DNA of 64,000 bases from Cyanobacterium sp. HL-69 (GTDB taxonomy: Bacteria; Cyanobacteriota; Cyanobacteriia; Cyanobacteriales; Cyanobacteriaceae). This document shows positions 9,072 to 19,356 of the stretch, piece by piece; position 1 is the stretch's first letter; every line of letters begins with the position of its first letter. The translations under genes were made by a program, and so were the position numbers. The stretch is taken from positions 2,356,001-2,420,000 of the forward strand of contig CP024912.1 of NCBI GenBank assembly GCA_002813895.1, in the 5' to 3' direction. The notes beneath the pieces were generated by a model. The model made no database searches and had not been told where the DNA came from. It saw only the letters and a list, made by a program, of their open reading frames with translations.

Positions 9072-10154
9072 ATGGTAGAAAATATTATTAATAATCCTCC
9101 AACATTATCTAAGTCCGAAAAACAGGAATTAATGCGATCGCTCTTACACAAAGAAGGGTGTTGGGTGGATTGGGGTAAAAAATGCCAACAACTACAAAAA
9201 GCAGGGGTTGACTCCCAAGAAATTTTTGAAAAAACAGGATTACAAAACAGTCAACAAAACCTCGTCATTGTCGCGTCCCAAGTATATGACAGTTTAGTTA
9301 ATACCGAAGTAGAAGAAAGCACCCTCCAATATTACCAAGGGCCTCGCAGCGACGTATTATACGAATTAAGGGTATTAAACCACCAAGAAAGAAAACAAGC
9401 CGCCCTCTATTGTGAAAACAAAAAATTAGACGTGGATGGGGCAAAGGAAGTGGCAAAAAATATGAAATTATTTGCCCGTATCTCTCAACCTCCCGAAGGC
9501 TTCACCAATCACCCAGGAGATACCGTGGCTTATCAACTGTGGAAAAGTGCTAAACAAAAGAAAACTCTCGCCGATAAAACCCGTCTCATTGCCGAAGGCT
9601 TGAAATATGCCCATTCGGAAGGGGCAAGAAATAAAATTCAACAACTATTAACCGATGTTGCTACCGCAGACACCGTAACCAAAATTCCTTTATTACCTGT
9701 ATATCGCCTAGAGGAAGAAGAACAAATTCCCTGTATTCTGCCTGTGGTTGGCTCATTTCCCTTGGCTTCATCACCCTTTGCAAATATTCCTAGCCTTTCA
9801 CCCCAAGAACCTTTTGATATAGTAGAAGTGTCTCAAGCCATGTCATTGGTTTCCATCCCCACATGGCAAGTGGTATTACAGGCAAAAAAACCCGTGGTAA
9901 TTACAGCCCATACCCATGATTTACCTCAACAACAGGATGAAAAAAATGAACCTATTTTAGTTGTGGTTGATGCAGATAATAGGGAATGGAGTTCACAATA
10001 TTATTTTTTAGTGGATGATGGCGGGGAGATTAAGTTTTCCTGGCTACCCACCCAACGCCATGGGCAAATTTTAGGCAGACTATTAGTAATTCTTAAGCCT
10101 CGGAGAATATTAGATGAGAATAATTTAACAGAGCCATGGCAAATGGACGATTGA
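9072..10154 (+). CDS. raf1: Rubisco accumulation factor 1 (Raf1)
   Basis: Raf1 is a dimeric chaperone that stabilises folded RbcL during assembly of form I Rubisco. The 360-residue length matches cyanobacterial Raf1. The N-terminal helical domain (about 10-190) contains EGCWVDWGKKCQQLQKAG and the conserved LYELRVLNHQERKQAALYC. A linker leads to the C-terminal beta domain (about 205-345), with PLLPVYRLEEEEQIPCILPV. The gene lies between NDH-2 and a phosphatase gene in the same direction; no Rubisco genes are nearby. The identification is by recognition of family motifs. Confidence 0.9.
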   Translation: MVENIINNPPTLSKSEKQELMRSLLHKEGCWVDWGKKCQQLQKAGVDSQEIFEKTGLQNSQQNLVIVASQVYDSLVNTEVEESTLQYYQGPRSDVLYELRVLNHQERKQAALYCENKKLDVDGAKEVAKNMKLFARISQPPEGFTNHPGDTVAYQLWKSAKQKKTLADKTRLIAEGLKYAHSEGARNKIQQLLTDVATADTVTKIPLLPVYRLEEEEQIPCILPVVGSFPLASSPFANIPSLSPQEPFDIVEVSQAMSLVSIPTWQVVLQAKKPVVITAHTHDLPQQQDEKNEPILVVVDADNREWSSQYYFLVDDGGEIKFSWLPTQRHGQILGRLLVILKPRRILDENNLTEPWQMDD

Positions 10155-10210
10155 TGATTGATTCAGGTTACAATATTAGTGTTAGTGGGCTGTTTAGAAA
10201 TTAAAAGTAA

Positions 10211-10966
10211 ATGACAGCAAAGACAAATAGACGGTTTGTGATAGGTGATGTTCATGGTCATTTTCAAGCTCTTATGGGCTTGTTAGAGGCGATCGCACCT
10301 ACTCCAGAGGATGAAATTTATTTTTTAGGAGACTTAATCGACAGGGGGGCAGACAGTGCCAAAGTCGTTGATTTTGTGATGGAAAATAACCACCAATGTA
10401 TTTTGGGCAACCATGAAGTTATGCTCCTCCAATCATTCACTCCTAAAGGTCTAAATCATATGTCCTTTCAGTCATGGCTCCAAAACGGCGGTTACTCCAC
10501 CATTACCAGTTATAAAAACAAAATTCCCCCCGAACACCTAGAATGGATGCGTCAACTACCTCTTCATATCGATTTAGGAGACTACTGGTTAGTCCATGCA
10601 GGGGTTGATCCCCATTTACCTCACCAAAAACAAAATTCTGACCAATTTTGCTGGATTAGAAGTGAGTTTCATAGCACCCCTGAGCCTTATTTTAAGGATA
10701 AAACCATTGTGATTGGTCATACCATTACCTTTACTTTTCCAGGGGTAAAACCAGGGCAAATAGTCCAAGGAAATGGCTGGATTGGCATTGATACGGGAGC
10801 TTATCATCATGGATACGGTAAGTTAACCGCCCTGGAGTTAAATGACTCCATGATTTATCAAGTAGATAGTTTTGGCAGACATTTTTCCAGTAAAAAACTC
10901 GAGGATGTGGTTCACAAAATTGACCCTCGTAACCTCGCTTTTAGGAAGCCAAAAATATTTTTCTAA
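10211..10966 (+). CDS. Metallophosphoesterase, PPP-type serine/threonine phosphatase
   Basis: The 251-residue protein has the PPP signature set: GDVHGHF (residues 12-18), GDLIDRGADS (near 40) and GNHE (near 67). Later metal-ligand histidines are in WLVHAGVD (near 126) and VIGHT. These bind a dinuclear Mn/Fe centre. Bacterial members include PrpA/PrpB-like protein phosphatases and ApaH-like Ap4A hydrolases. The short length and motif spacing favour a protein-phosphatase-like enzyme, but the substrate is not certain. It is codirectional with raf1 and plsY. Confidence 0.85.
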   Translation: MTAKTNRRFVIGDVHGHFQALMGLLEAIAPTPEDEIYFLGDLIDRGADSAKVVDFVMENNHQCILGNHEVMLLQSFTPKGLNHMSFQSWLQNGGYSTITSYKNKIPPEHLEWMRQLPLHIDLGDYWLVHAGVDPHLPHQKQNSDQFCWIRSEFHSTPEPYFKDKTIVIGHTITFTFPGVKPGQIVQGNGWIGIDTGAYHHGYGKLTALELNDSMIYQVDSFGRHFSSKKLEDVVHKIDPRNLAFRKPKIFF

Positions 10967-11036
10967 ATTTACATTAAAAACCCCTTAACAATATACATCT
11001 TATCCCTAATAATAGATCCAGTGTCTATGAGGATAA

Positions 11037-11684
11037 ATGATGAGTTTCTCAATTTTCATTGGTTTTGCCTTGATCCTGTCCGCTTATCTGCTCGGTTCTA
11101 TTCCTACGGGTTATCTCGCTGGTCGTATCCTCAAGGGAATTGACATTCGAGAACATGGTTCAGGTTCTACGGGTGCTACCAATGTGTTACGAACTGTGGG
11201 TAAAGGAGCCGCTGTGGGGGTTTTATTGGTGGATATGTTGAAAGGAATGATGGCGATCGCCCTTATTAAAGTAACCTACAATTATGTAGGCAGTGATGTA
11301 CTACCCCTAGGGTGGAAAGAATGGTTAGTAATGATAGGTGCCCTATTGGCAGTATTGGGTCATAGTAAATCTATCTGGCTCAACTTTTCAGGGGGGAAAT
11401 CCGCAGCCATAAGTCTTGGGGTATTGCTCGTAATGAATCCCTTTGTCGGTTTAGGAACATTGGCAACCTTCCTCATAGTATTATATCTTTCTCGTATCGT
11501 TTCCCTTAGCTCCCTCAGCGGTGCGATCGCCGTAAGCGTATTTATGGCAATATTCAACCCCTCCTTACCCTACCTAACCTTCGCCTTCCTCGCAGGAGCA
11601 TATGTCATCATCCGCCACCGTAGCAACATTCAACGGTTGATGTCAGGAAAAGAACCCCGTATCGGTCAAGCAGTATCTTCGTAA
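11037..11684 (+). CDS. plsY: Glycerol-3-phosphate acyltransferase PlsY
   Basis: PlsY transfers an acyl group from acyl-phosphate to glycerol-3-phosphate, the first committed step of phospholipid and galactolipid synthesis. The 215-residue polytopic membrane protein has the three conserved motifs: LGSIPTGYLAGRI (residues 19-31) with GSGSTGATNVLR (near 42), GHSKSIWLNFSGGKSAAISLG (near 103), and the terminal RHRSNIQRLMSGKEPRIG (near 193). All the expected helices are present. The start is the second of two adjacent ATGs. Confidence 0.95.
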   Translation: MMSFSIFIGFALILSAYLLGSIPTGYLAGRILKGIDIREHGSGSTGATNVLRTVGKGAAVGVLLVDMLKGMMAIALIKVTYNYVGSDVLPLGWKEWLVMIGALLAVLGHSKSIWLNFSGGKSAAISLGVLLVMNPFVGLGTLATFLIVLYLSRIVSLSSLSGAIAVSVFMAIFNPSLPYLTFAFLAGAYVIIRHRSNIQRLMSGKEPRIGQAVSS

Positions 11685-11927
11685 ATTTTATATCGTAATT
11701 TCACTTTAGGGCTACTAAAAGCCTCTCACTTTTAGGCAGAGGTAGTTTACATAGGGTGTAATGAAAAAGTATGCGCATTTAGCAGACTATTTTTTATTGC
11801 ACCATTAAAATATTTTGTATCCATAGAAATAACCTTTTAATATTTTTAATATAAATACATATTTCCCCCTTAATTTTATGTGCAAAAATTCGTTTATCAT
11901 ATAGAAAAGCTGTATAGGTGCAAGTCC

Positions 11928-14390
11928 ATGAGTGAAACTCAAGAATTCCGTCATATATTAGTCATAGAAGATCGCAAAGGAAGAAGAATTATATCCTTAG
12001 AAGACAACAACTACACCCTCGGAAGAGACTCCAATAACCCCATCGTCATCTATGACTATCAAGTGTCTCGCACCCATGCAACTTTAGAAAAAAAAGAAGA
12101 CGCCCAAGGAAGCACCTATCGCATAGTGGACGGAGACTTGCAGGGCAAAAGAAGCACCAACGGGATTTTAGTAAATGGACACGCCACCCTTTCTCATGAA
12201 TTAAAACATGGGGATTCAATTCGTTTTGCCAACGAAGCCAAAGCTAACTATTACATCATCGCCACAGAGTCAGGTATTGACCTTTTTAATCCCGACGACT
12301 TAGGAAATCTAAACTCCAGAAGCACCCTCACCAGCCCCACTACCCAAACAATGATTTCCAAGCAGGAAGAAGCAGAAAATCCTCAAGACCAAGAAGAATT
12401 AATACGTCTTGCATCCTTCCCTGAATTGTCTCCCCATCCTATTATCGAGGTGGACTGGGAGGGTAATATTACTTATCTTAACCCCGCTGCCAGTATCAAA
12501 TTTGAAAATCTTTATGAAGAAAAACTAAGTCATCCTATCCTTGCAGATTTATTAATAGAATCAAATAATCGTCAGGGAAATCTTTTCCTACGGGAAGTAA
12601 AAATAGGGGCAGAAGTATTTGAGCAATATGTTCACTACCTTTCCGAAAAAAAACTCATTAGAAGTTATATTTTCGACTTTACTAAAAGAAAACAAGCCGA
12701 AGCCCAACTAAAAGAAAGTGAGGCTCGTTATAGGGCTATATTACGCCAAACTTCTGAGGGTATCATTCTTGCCTATGCCCACAATAAAAAAATTATTGAA
12801 GTAAATGGAGCCTATGCCAAGATGATAGGCTATGGCACGGAAGAAATGAAAGAGATGACTCTTTATAATCTCATTGCTAGTGACTTACAGTTATTTAACC
12901 AAGATTTGGCCAGAATCGCCGAAAGAAAACAAGATACCCTTGCTCAGTATATCCATCGCTGTAAAGATGGAACTTTACTTAATTTAGAATCTAATATTAG
13001 TGTTATTAGTTATCAAAATAAAGACATTTTTTCTATTGTGGTGAAAAATGTTCCTGAAGCTACCCATACTGCTAACAAGTCTAGTTATTATCATTTTTAT
13101 GATAGTTTGACCAATTTAGCTAATAAAACTTTATTAGAAAAACAACTAGATTTTGCCCTTTTATCAGCTAAACGTTACCAACATTTTCTTGGTCTAATTG
13201 TATTAGAAATAAAAGGATTAGATGGATTTAAAAAAATCAGAGGAGAAGAGGAAACTAATAAATTTTTACAAAATTTTGCTCAAACTTTTGAGTCCTGTTT
13301 ACGTAGCTTTGATTTGGCCGCCAGATGGGATGATAATAGATTTATTGCTTTATTTTCCCGTATTAGGGGACCTAGAGATCCTGCTAAAATTGCGAAAAGG
13401 ATGGCTACGGTTTTTGAGCAGTATATTCAACAGCAAAAGGGCAATACTGACTTAGATTTAAATATTGGTATGGTGGTGTATCCCCTCGATGGGGATAATA
13501 CTGAGCATTTAATCCAAAGTGCTTTGGTATCTTTAGAACAATCTAGTCATGATGAGTCTGGAGTTGTTAGTTGGAGTGGATTTAAGATTAGCCCCAAAAC
13601 AGCTAGTTTACTTAGGTTGGAAAATTTGATTGGTAGCGCTATCCAAGAAAAACAGTTTTATCTGTGTTATCAACCTCAATTAAGTCTTCCCACTAATAGT
13701 TTAACGGGCATGGAGACGTTACTTCGTTGGAATCATCCTGAGTTGGGCAAAATTACCCCTAAACATTTTTTGAGATTGGCGGAGGAAACTGATTTTATGT
13801 TGCCTTTGGGGGTGTGGATTTTACAGACGGCAGTGGCTCAGATGAAACAATGGACAAGTCAGGGTTTCTCTACATTTCCTGTGACAGTTAATATTTCTAG
13901 TCGTCAGTTTAATCAAGATAGTTTTGTGGATTTAGTGGCTACTATTCTTCAGGAAACAGGTTTACCCCCTCAACAGTTGGAGTTAGAAATTACTGAAAAT
14001 TCTTTATTACAAAATCCTAGTTTTGCGGCTCAAAGTTTACAGCAATTGTTAGAGTTAAAAGTACGTTTATGTCTTGATAATTTTGGGGTGGGGGGTTCGT
14101 CTTTAGGTCATTTGCAACAATTTCCTTTTAATACTGTAAAAATTAGCCCAACGGTCATTAGTAAGTTAGAATCTAATCAGGCTTTTAATTCATTTATAAG
14201 GGCGATCGTTTCCTTTAGTGAAGGTTACAATTTGAAAGTTATTGCTGTGGGGGTAGAAAAACCTGCACAACTAGAATTGTTAAAAAGTCTAAACTGTTTG
14301 CAAATTCAAGGTAATTTATTTAGTAGTCCTTTACCCACTCAGGATGCTACTGCATTCTTGGAAAAGGGGAGTTTTTATATTCCTTCTTGA
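11928..14390 (+). CDS. FHA-PAS-PAS-GGDEF-EAL protein with degenerate catalytic motifs (first of three paralogues)
   Basis: I prefer ATG 11928 (820 residues) over the upstream GTG at 11880, because MSETQEFRHILVIED aligns with the start of the two paralogues. Domains in order are FHA (about 8-105, with RTHATLEKKED), a first PAS (about 160-245), a second PAS (about 255-375), GGDEF (about 390-545) and EAL (about 560-815). The diguanylate cyclase signature reads WDDNRF instead of GGDEF. In the EAL domain, EAL is ETL, the DDFG loop is DNFG, and the late AEGVE motif is AVGVE. Both activities are therefore probably lost and the protein may be a c-di-GMP or phosphothreonine receptor. It lies 140 bp before the second paralogue. 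Confidence 0.88.
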   Translation: MSETQEFRHILVIEDRKGRRIISLEDNNYTLGRDSNNPIVIYDYQVSRTHATLEKKEDAQGSTYRIVDGDLQGKRSTNGILVNGHATLSHELKHGDSIRFANEAKANYYIIATESGIDLFNPDDLGNLNSRSTLTSPTTQTMISKQEEAENPQDQEELIRLASFPELSPHPIIEVDWEGNITYLNPAASIKFENLYEEKLSHPILADLLIESNNRQGNLFLREVKIGAEVFEQYVHYLSEKKLIRSYIFDFTKRKQAEAQLKESEARYRAILRQTSEGIILAYAHNKKIIEVNGAYAKMIGYGTEEMKEMTLYNLIASDLQLFNQDLARIAERKQDTLAQYIHRCKDGTLLNLESNISVISYQNKDIFSIVVKNVPEATHTANKSSYYHFYDSLTNLANKTLLEKQLDFALLSAKRYQHFLGLIVLEIKGLDGFKKIRGEEETNKFLQNFAQTFESCLRSFDLAARWDDNRFIALFSRIRGPRDPAKIAKRMATVFEQYIQQQKGNTDLDLNIGMVVYPLDGDNTEHLIQSALVSLEQSSHDESGVVSWSGFKISPKTASLLRLENLIGSAIQEKQFYLCYQPQLSLPTNSLTGMETLLRWNHPELGKITPKHFLRLAEETDFMLPLGVWILQTAVAQMKQWTSQGFSTFPVTVNISSRQFNQDSFVDLVATILQETGLPPQQLELEITENSLLQNPSFAAQSLQQLLELKVRLCLDNFGVGGSSLGHLQQFPFNTVKISPTVISKLESNQAFNSFIRAIVSFSEGYNLKVIAVGVEKPAQLELLKSLNCLQIQGNLFSSPLPTQDATAFLEKGSFYIPS

Positions 14391-14530
14391 GTATTTGAAG
14401 ATGTGTTTACACTTCATTAATAAAATACTAGCCGTTAAGGTTATTCTTCAGTTATGAGAGTAGCTTTATAATTTTGATAACTATAAAATAATAGTCTTTT
14501 ATGATTAAATAAAAATACTTTTTATTAACT

Positions 14531-17155
14531 ATGAATAGCGATTACACGGCCACAGTCTTTAATAGTCAATTGCGAAATTTACTCCATGTTTTGGTGCTGA
14601 AGGATAAAACTTCTCGTCATACCATTCTTTTAGAAGATCAAAGATATACTTTAGGCAGAGATCCCCGTAATAATATTCCTATCAAATCAAAAAAAGTATC
14701 TCGTATTCATGGGACTATACTTCGTAGGGAAGATGCTCAACACAAAACTTTTTCCTATTGGCTGTTAGATGGTGATTTGATGGGTAATCGTAGTACCAAT
14801 GGGATATTTATTAATGATAAAAGATGTTTGGTTCAAGAATTAAAACATGGTGATGTTATTACATTGGGCATGGAAGTGGAAGGAGAATATCATATTCTTT
14901 CTGATGTCAACCAATTAGAAAGTTTGAGAGAGGAAGATTTTGATTCTCATCAAGGTGGGGGGGTTGCCAATACTAAAAGGTCAGATGAAAATAAAATTCA
15001 TAATTCCATAGATTATGATCGGGAGAATACTCCGACAATCATTAGTAGCTCTGATACCTTGTTTATATCGGAACCCACCGTAGAGTCTTTTGAGGAGAAT
15101 AGCAGTAATGCTAGTTCTGCGGATGCCTCTGAGGTTCAGTCTGATGAGTTAAGTCGCTTAGCTTCCTTTCCAGAATGGAGTCCTAATCCTATTATAGAGA
15201 TTGATTGGTCTGGAAGGGTAACTTATTTAAATCCTTCAGCGACAACTAAGTTCCCTACTCTGAGGTTAAATGAAACTAATTCGAGTCATCCTGTTTTAGA
15301 GGGTTTAGTTCAGGGTATCAAGAAGAATAGTGCTAGTTCTAATTTATTTGTTCGGGAAATAACCATTAAGAATCAGGTTTTTGAACAATATATTCATTAC
15401 CTATCGGAACAGAAGTTAGTTAGATGTTATATTTTTGATTTTACGGGGAGAAGAATTACTGCAACTCAGGTTAATGAGAGTGAGCAAAGATATAAAGCTG
15501 TTTTAAATCAGATTCAAGAGGGAATTTTTCTGGTGGATGCTGGAAGTAAAAAAGTTTTGGAAGCTAACAGTGCGTTGGCTAATCTCTTGGGTTATGGTTT
15601 GGATGATTTGCATTGTTTGAGTTTGAATGATGTATTATTTTTGAGTCCTGGAGAAGTGGAACAGAAAATAGATTTTTGGTTAAATAATCCTAATTCTGGC
15701 TCTGAAACTTTAAGTTATCGTCGTAAAAATGGTTTTTTATTGGAGTTGGAGTCTAGTCATTCTACTATTAGTTATGGGGATCAGAAAATTGTTTCTTTTA
15801 CGGTACATCCTGTTAGTCAAAGTTTAGGGACTGAGACGATAATTCAGGAACAGGGTTTGTTTGATTTGGAAACAAATTTACCTAATAGTCAGTTATTTTT
15901 GGAACAGTTAAACACTGCGATCGCCAATAGTTATCGTTTAGAACAACTGTTATGTGTAATTTTCGTAGAGCTAGAATTACCGAAAAACTTAAAAGAAAAA
16001 ATAAATAATAAAATTCAATTAACCTTATTAGAAGGCTTTTCCAAAAGATTAAGATCCTCTTTGCGCGGCGGTGATACCGTTGCTAGGTGGCAAGGAAACC
16101 AATTTGTGTGTTTATTACCTCAAGTCAGAAGTATTCGAGACATTGGCAAAGTATGTCACCGAATTTTAGAAACCTTAAAACCACCTTTTTTCTTAGAACA
16201 TCAAAAAATCCATATCAAAACCAGTATGGGCATAGCGGTTTATGATGAGGAAAATAATACGACAGAAACAATTTTGGCAAATGCCCAAAAAGCCTTAAAA
16301 AAAAGCCAAGAATTGGGCAGTAATAACTATAAATTTATCCAATCCAACATTCAAGCAGAAATAGAAAGACTTTTAAAGCTAGAAAAACTTTTAAACTCTG
16401 CCCTCGAAAAAAAGGAATTATCCCTCCACTACCAGCCCCGCATCAGAGTAGAAAATAAACAAATAACAGGGGTAGAAGCCTTTTTGCGGTGGAATCACCC
16501 CGAATTGGGGTGTATGTACCCCGGGCAATTTTTACCCTTAGCCGAAGAGACAGGATTAATTATGGACATAGGAGAATGGGTATTGGAAACCGCCTGTTTT
16601 CAACATAAAATCTGGTTACAAAATAATGTGATTAAACAACCCATTAGCATTAACATTTCTGGTTATCAATTCCAACAACCTAACTTTACAAATGTCATTG
16701 CCAATATCTTAGAACAAACAGACTTACCTCCACATTTTTTAGAACTAGAAATCACCGAAGAAACCATTGCCCAAGAGCTAGATTTGGCAGAAAAAACGAT
16801 CTCAGAATTAAAGCAAATGGGAGTAAAAATATGCTTAGATGATTTTGGTAAAGGAATGTCTGCTTTAGGCTATCTAAAGAAATTTCAAATTGATACCATC
16901 AAAATTGATAAAGATATTGTCCAAAACCTAGAGAATAATTCTCAAGACTTGGCCATTGTATCAGCTATAATTGGGGTAGGAAAAAACTTTAATATAGCTG
17001 TAGTGGCTGAAGGAATAGAATCCAAAGAACAACTAGCTCTTTTATTAGAATTAGGATGTGAGGAGATACAGGGTAATTTGTTGACAGAACCATTAAAAAT
17101 GGGTGATACAACCAATTTTCTTGCCAATCCAACCCAGAGTCTCACTTTATCATAA
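14531..17155 (+). CDS. FHA-PAS-PAS-GGDEF-EAL protein, GGDEF degenerate, EAL largely intact (second paralogue)
   Basis: The 874-residue protein has the same architecture: FHA (about 20-120, with RIHGTI), an acidic linker (about 130-205), PAS (about 210-300), PAS (about 315-425), GGDEF (about 435-590) and EAL (about 605-860). The cyclase signature is WQGNQF, so cyclase activity is unlikely. The EAL domain keeps most metal and substrate residues (VEAFLRW, SINIS, LELEITEE, LDDFG, AEGIES), with only Phe in place of Leu in EAL. A phosphodiesterase that hydrolyses c-di-GMP is therefore plausible. It is separated from the third paralogue by 35 bp, so the two are probably cotranscribed. Confidence 0.88.
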   Translation: MNSDYTATVFNSQLRNLLHVLVLKDKTSRHTILLEDQRYTLGRDPRNNIPIKSKKVSRIHGTILRREDAQHKTFSYWLLDGDLMGNRSTNGIFINDKRCLVQELKHGDVITLGMEVEGEYHILSDVNQLESLREEDFDSHQGGGVANTKRSDENKIHNSIDYDRENTPTIISSSDTLFISEPTVESFEENSSNASSADASEVQSDELSRLASFPEWSPNPIIEIDWSGRVTYLNPSATTKFPTLRLNETNSSHPVLEGLVQGIKKNSASSNLFVREITIKNQVFEQYIHYLSEQKLVRCYIFDFTGRRITATQVNESEQRYKAVLNQIQEGIFLVDAGSKKVLEANSALANLLGYGLDDLHCLSLNDVLFLSPGEVEQKIDFWLNNPNSGSETLSYRRKNGFLLELESSHSTISYGDQKIVSFTVHPVSQSLGTETIIQEQGLFDLETNLPNSQLFLEQLNTAIANSYRLEQLLCVIFVELELPKNLKEKINNKIQLTLLEGFSKRLRSSLRGGDTVARWQGNQFVCLLPQVRSIRDIGKVCHRILETLKPPFFLEHQKIHIKTSMGIAVYDEENNTTETILANAQKALKKSQELGSNNYKFIQSNIQAEIERLLKLEKLLNSALEKKELSLHYQPRIRVENKQITGVEAFLRWNHPELGCMYPGQFLPLAEETGLIMDIGEWVLETACFQHKIWLQNNVIKQPISINISGYQFQQPNFTNVIANILEQTDLPPHFLELEITEETIAQELDLAEKTISELKQMGVKICLDDFGKGMSALGYLKKFQIDTIKIDKDIVQNLENNSQDLAIVSAIIGVGKNFNIAVVAEGIESKEQLALLLELGCEEIQGNLLTEPLKMGDTTNFLANPTQSLTLS

Positions 17156-17190
17156 ATTATTCATCATTTATCTATCATATTCCCCACTAA

Positions 17191-19317
17191 ATGAGTAATC
17201 ATAAGACCAAATTAAATCACATTCTGGTGGTAGAAGAACTCAATAATCAGAGATTCTTTACCCTTGAATCCGAGGTCTATTCTATTGGGAGACATTCAAG
17301 TAGTGATATAAAACTAAACTCGGCCCCAGTATCTCGACATCACGGTACCATTATCAGAGATCACTTGGGGGATAATGAATATGCTTACACCCTCATTGAT
17401 GGCGATTTTAAAGGCCATAGAAGTCAAAATGGTATCTTAGTCAATGGCAAAAAAATTATTCGTCGTCGTCTTCAAGATGGAGATCAAATTTTATTTGGTG
17501 GAGAGGATATTAAAGGGATATATTATTTGGAGTCTGAGGCGCAAGTTAATCGCAATGTAGAAAAAAATGATAATTGGCGCATTGAAAAAAATCGCACTAA
17601 TTCGGCGAGGGAGGAGTTACAAAATACTCTGATTCTGTCGGAACAAAATTTATCGGGTAATTTACAAAGTGAGGAGATTAAAAGGTTAGCTTCTTTTCCT
17701 GAGTTATCTCCCCATCCCATTATAGAAATAGACTTTCAGGGTAAGATTACTTATATGAATCCTTCTGCTAAGTTATGTTTTCCTGACTTATCAGATGATG
17801 ATGAGGATAATGGGAAGCATCCTTTAATGATGAATATTAATATTCCTCAAGATAAAACCCATAGTCAATTAGAACAAAGGGAAGTTAGTTCTAACGATCG
17901 CCACTTTGAACAATATATTCATTATCTCTCAAAATACAACGTTATTAGAAGTTATATTTTTGATATTACCGAGCGCAAAATATCAGAAGCGAAGTTACAA
18001 TATCAAGCCTTCCATGATTCTTTGACGGGCATTGGCAATCGAGATTATTTCCATTGGCAACTAAATAATCGTCTCAGGGAAATGAAGGAAAAGGGAGATG
18101 ATTTTGCAATTTTATTTATTGATATAGATAGATTTAAAAATATAAATGATACTCTCAATCATTCCACGGGGGATAAATTATTAGAAAGTTTTTCTTTTCG
18201 GATTCTCTCTTGTCTTTCAACAGACTGTATTTTTTCTCGATGGGGAGGAGATGAGTTTATTTTGGGGTTACCCCTAGGAAGTCAAGAAAAAAATCACACT
18301 GGTTTGATTAACGATACCATTAAGGTGATTATGGATAGTCTCAAAAATCCCTTTTTGATTGAGAACTACACCATTTATGTTACCTGTAGTATTGGGATTG
18401 CTCTTTATCCTCAAGATGGAGATAATCAAGAGCAACTGATCAAAAATGCCGATATTGCCCTTTCTCGGGCAAAACAAATGGGTAAAAATAATTCCCAATT
18501 TTACACTACTCGCCTGAGTGAAGAGCAAATGCTCATGTTTGAGTTGGAAACCAGTCTTTATGATGCGATCGCCCATAACCAACTATACTTAAACTATCAA
18601 CCAAAATTAAACCTCGCCACCAACAAAATTGATAGTGCAGAAGCCCTTGTAAGATGGAAACATCCCACCCTTGGCATTATCTCCCCTGGCAAATTTATTC
18701 CCCTAGCAGAAGAAACAGGGCTAATTATTCCCATCGGGGAATGGGTATTAAAAACCGCTTGTCTTCAGGCTAAAAAATGGATTGAATTAGGTTATGGACT
18801 AGACACCATCGCCGTAAATATTTCCGTGAAGCAATTTCGGCAAGAAAACTTTGTCGAAGTCGTCAAAGATGTCTTGGAAGATGTCAACCTCGAAGCAAAA
18901 TATTTAGAATTAGAAGTAACCGAAAGTATTTTAATGCAAGATAGGGGCAAAACCGCTTTAATTATTAACGAATTGTCCGAGCTGGGTGTAAAATTTTCCC
19001 TAGATGACTTTGGTACTGGTTATTCATCTTTAAGTTATCTGAAAAAATTTCCTTTTCATACCATTAAAATTGACCAATCTTTCATTCGAGATTTGACAGT
19101 TAATCAACAAGATAGAGCCTTAATTGATGCAGTAATTACCCTCGGAAAAGGCTATAAAATGCAAGTAGTAGCCGAGGGAGTAGAAACAGAAGTACAACTC
19201 AATATTTTAAGAGAATTTAACTGCGATATTATTCAAGGAAGATGGCTTAGTATGCCTATTTCAGCCCCTGAATTTGAAAAATTCTTACAAAACTTTATCC
19301 ATGCCATGACAAAATAA
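17191..19317 (+). CDS. FHA-PAS-GGDEF-EAL protein with intact catalytic motifs (third paralogue)
   Basis: The 708-residue protein has FHA (about 8-105, with SRHHGTI), one PAS (about 165-250), GGDEF (about 265-430) and EAL (about 440-700). It lacks the second PAS of its two upstream paralogues. The cyclase domain has DSLTGIGNRDYF and the intact signature SRWGGDEFI. The phosphodiesterase domain has intact EALVRW, VNISVKQF, LELEVTE, LDDFGTGYSSL and AEGVET. It should be able to make or break the second messenger c-di-GMP. FHA domains usually bind phosphothreonine, which suggests a link to Ser/Thr kinase signalling. Confidence 0.92.
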   Translation: MSNHKTKLNHILVVEELNNQRFFTLESEVYSIGRHSSSDIKLNSAPVSRHHGTIIRDHLGDNEYAYTLIDGDFKGHRSQNGILVNGKKIIRRRLQDGDQILFGGEDIKGIYYLESEAQVNRNVEKNDNWRIEKNRTNSAREELQNTLILSEQNLSGNLQSEEIKRLASFPELSPHPIIEIDFQGKITYMNPSAKLCFPDLSDDDEDNGKHPLMMNINIPQDKTHSQLEQREVSSNDRHFEQYIHYLSKYNVIRSYIFDITERKISEAKLQYQAFHDSLTGIGNRDYFHWQLNNRLREMKEKGDDFAILFIDIDRFKNINDTLNHSTGDKLLESFSFRILSCLSTDCIFSRWGGDEFILGLPLGSQEKNHTGLINDTIKVIMDSLKNPFLIENYTIYVTCSIGIALYPQDGDNQEQLIKNADIALSRAKQMGKNNSQFYTTRLSEEQMLMFELETSLYDAIAHNQLYLNYQPKLNLATNKIDSAEALVRWKHPTLGIISPGKFIPLAEETGLIIPIGEWVLKTACLQAKKWIELGYGLDTIAVNISVKQFRQENFVEVVKDVLEDVNLEAKYLELEVTESILMQDRGKTALIINELSELGVKFSLDDFGTGYSSLSYLKKFPFHTIKIDQSFIRDLTVNQQDRALIDAVITLGKGYKMQVVAEGVETEVQLNILREFNCDIIQGRWLSMPISAPEFEKFLQNFIHAMTK

Positions 19318-19356
19318 GTTTTCAAATATTCTATAAATATTCTTATTAAAAAAAAC

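Noticed and set aside
11880-11927. GTG start for the first FHA-PAS-GGDEF-EAL gene
   Set aside because: The added residues (QKFVYHIEKLYRCKS) do not match the paralogues. ATG 11928 aligns with them.
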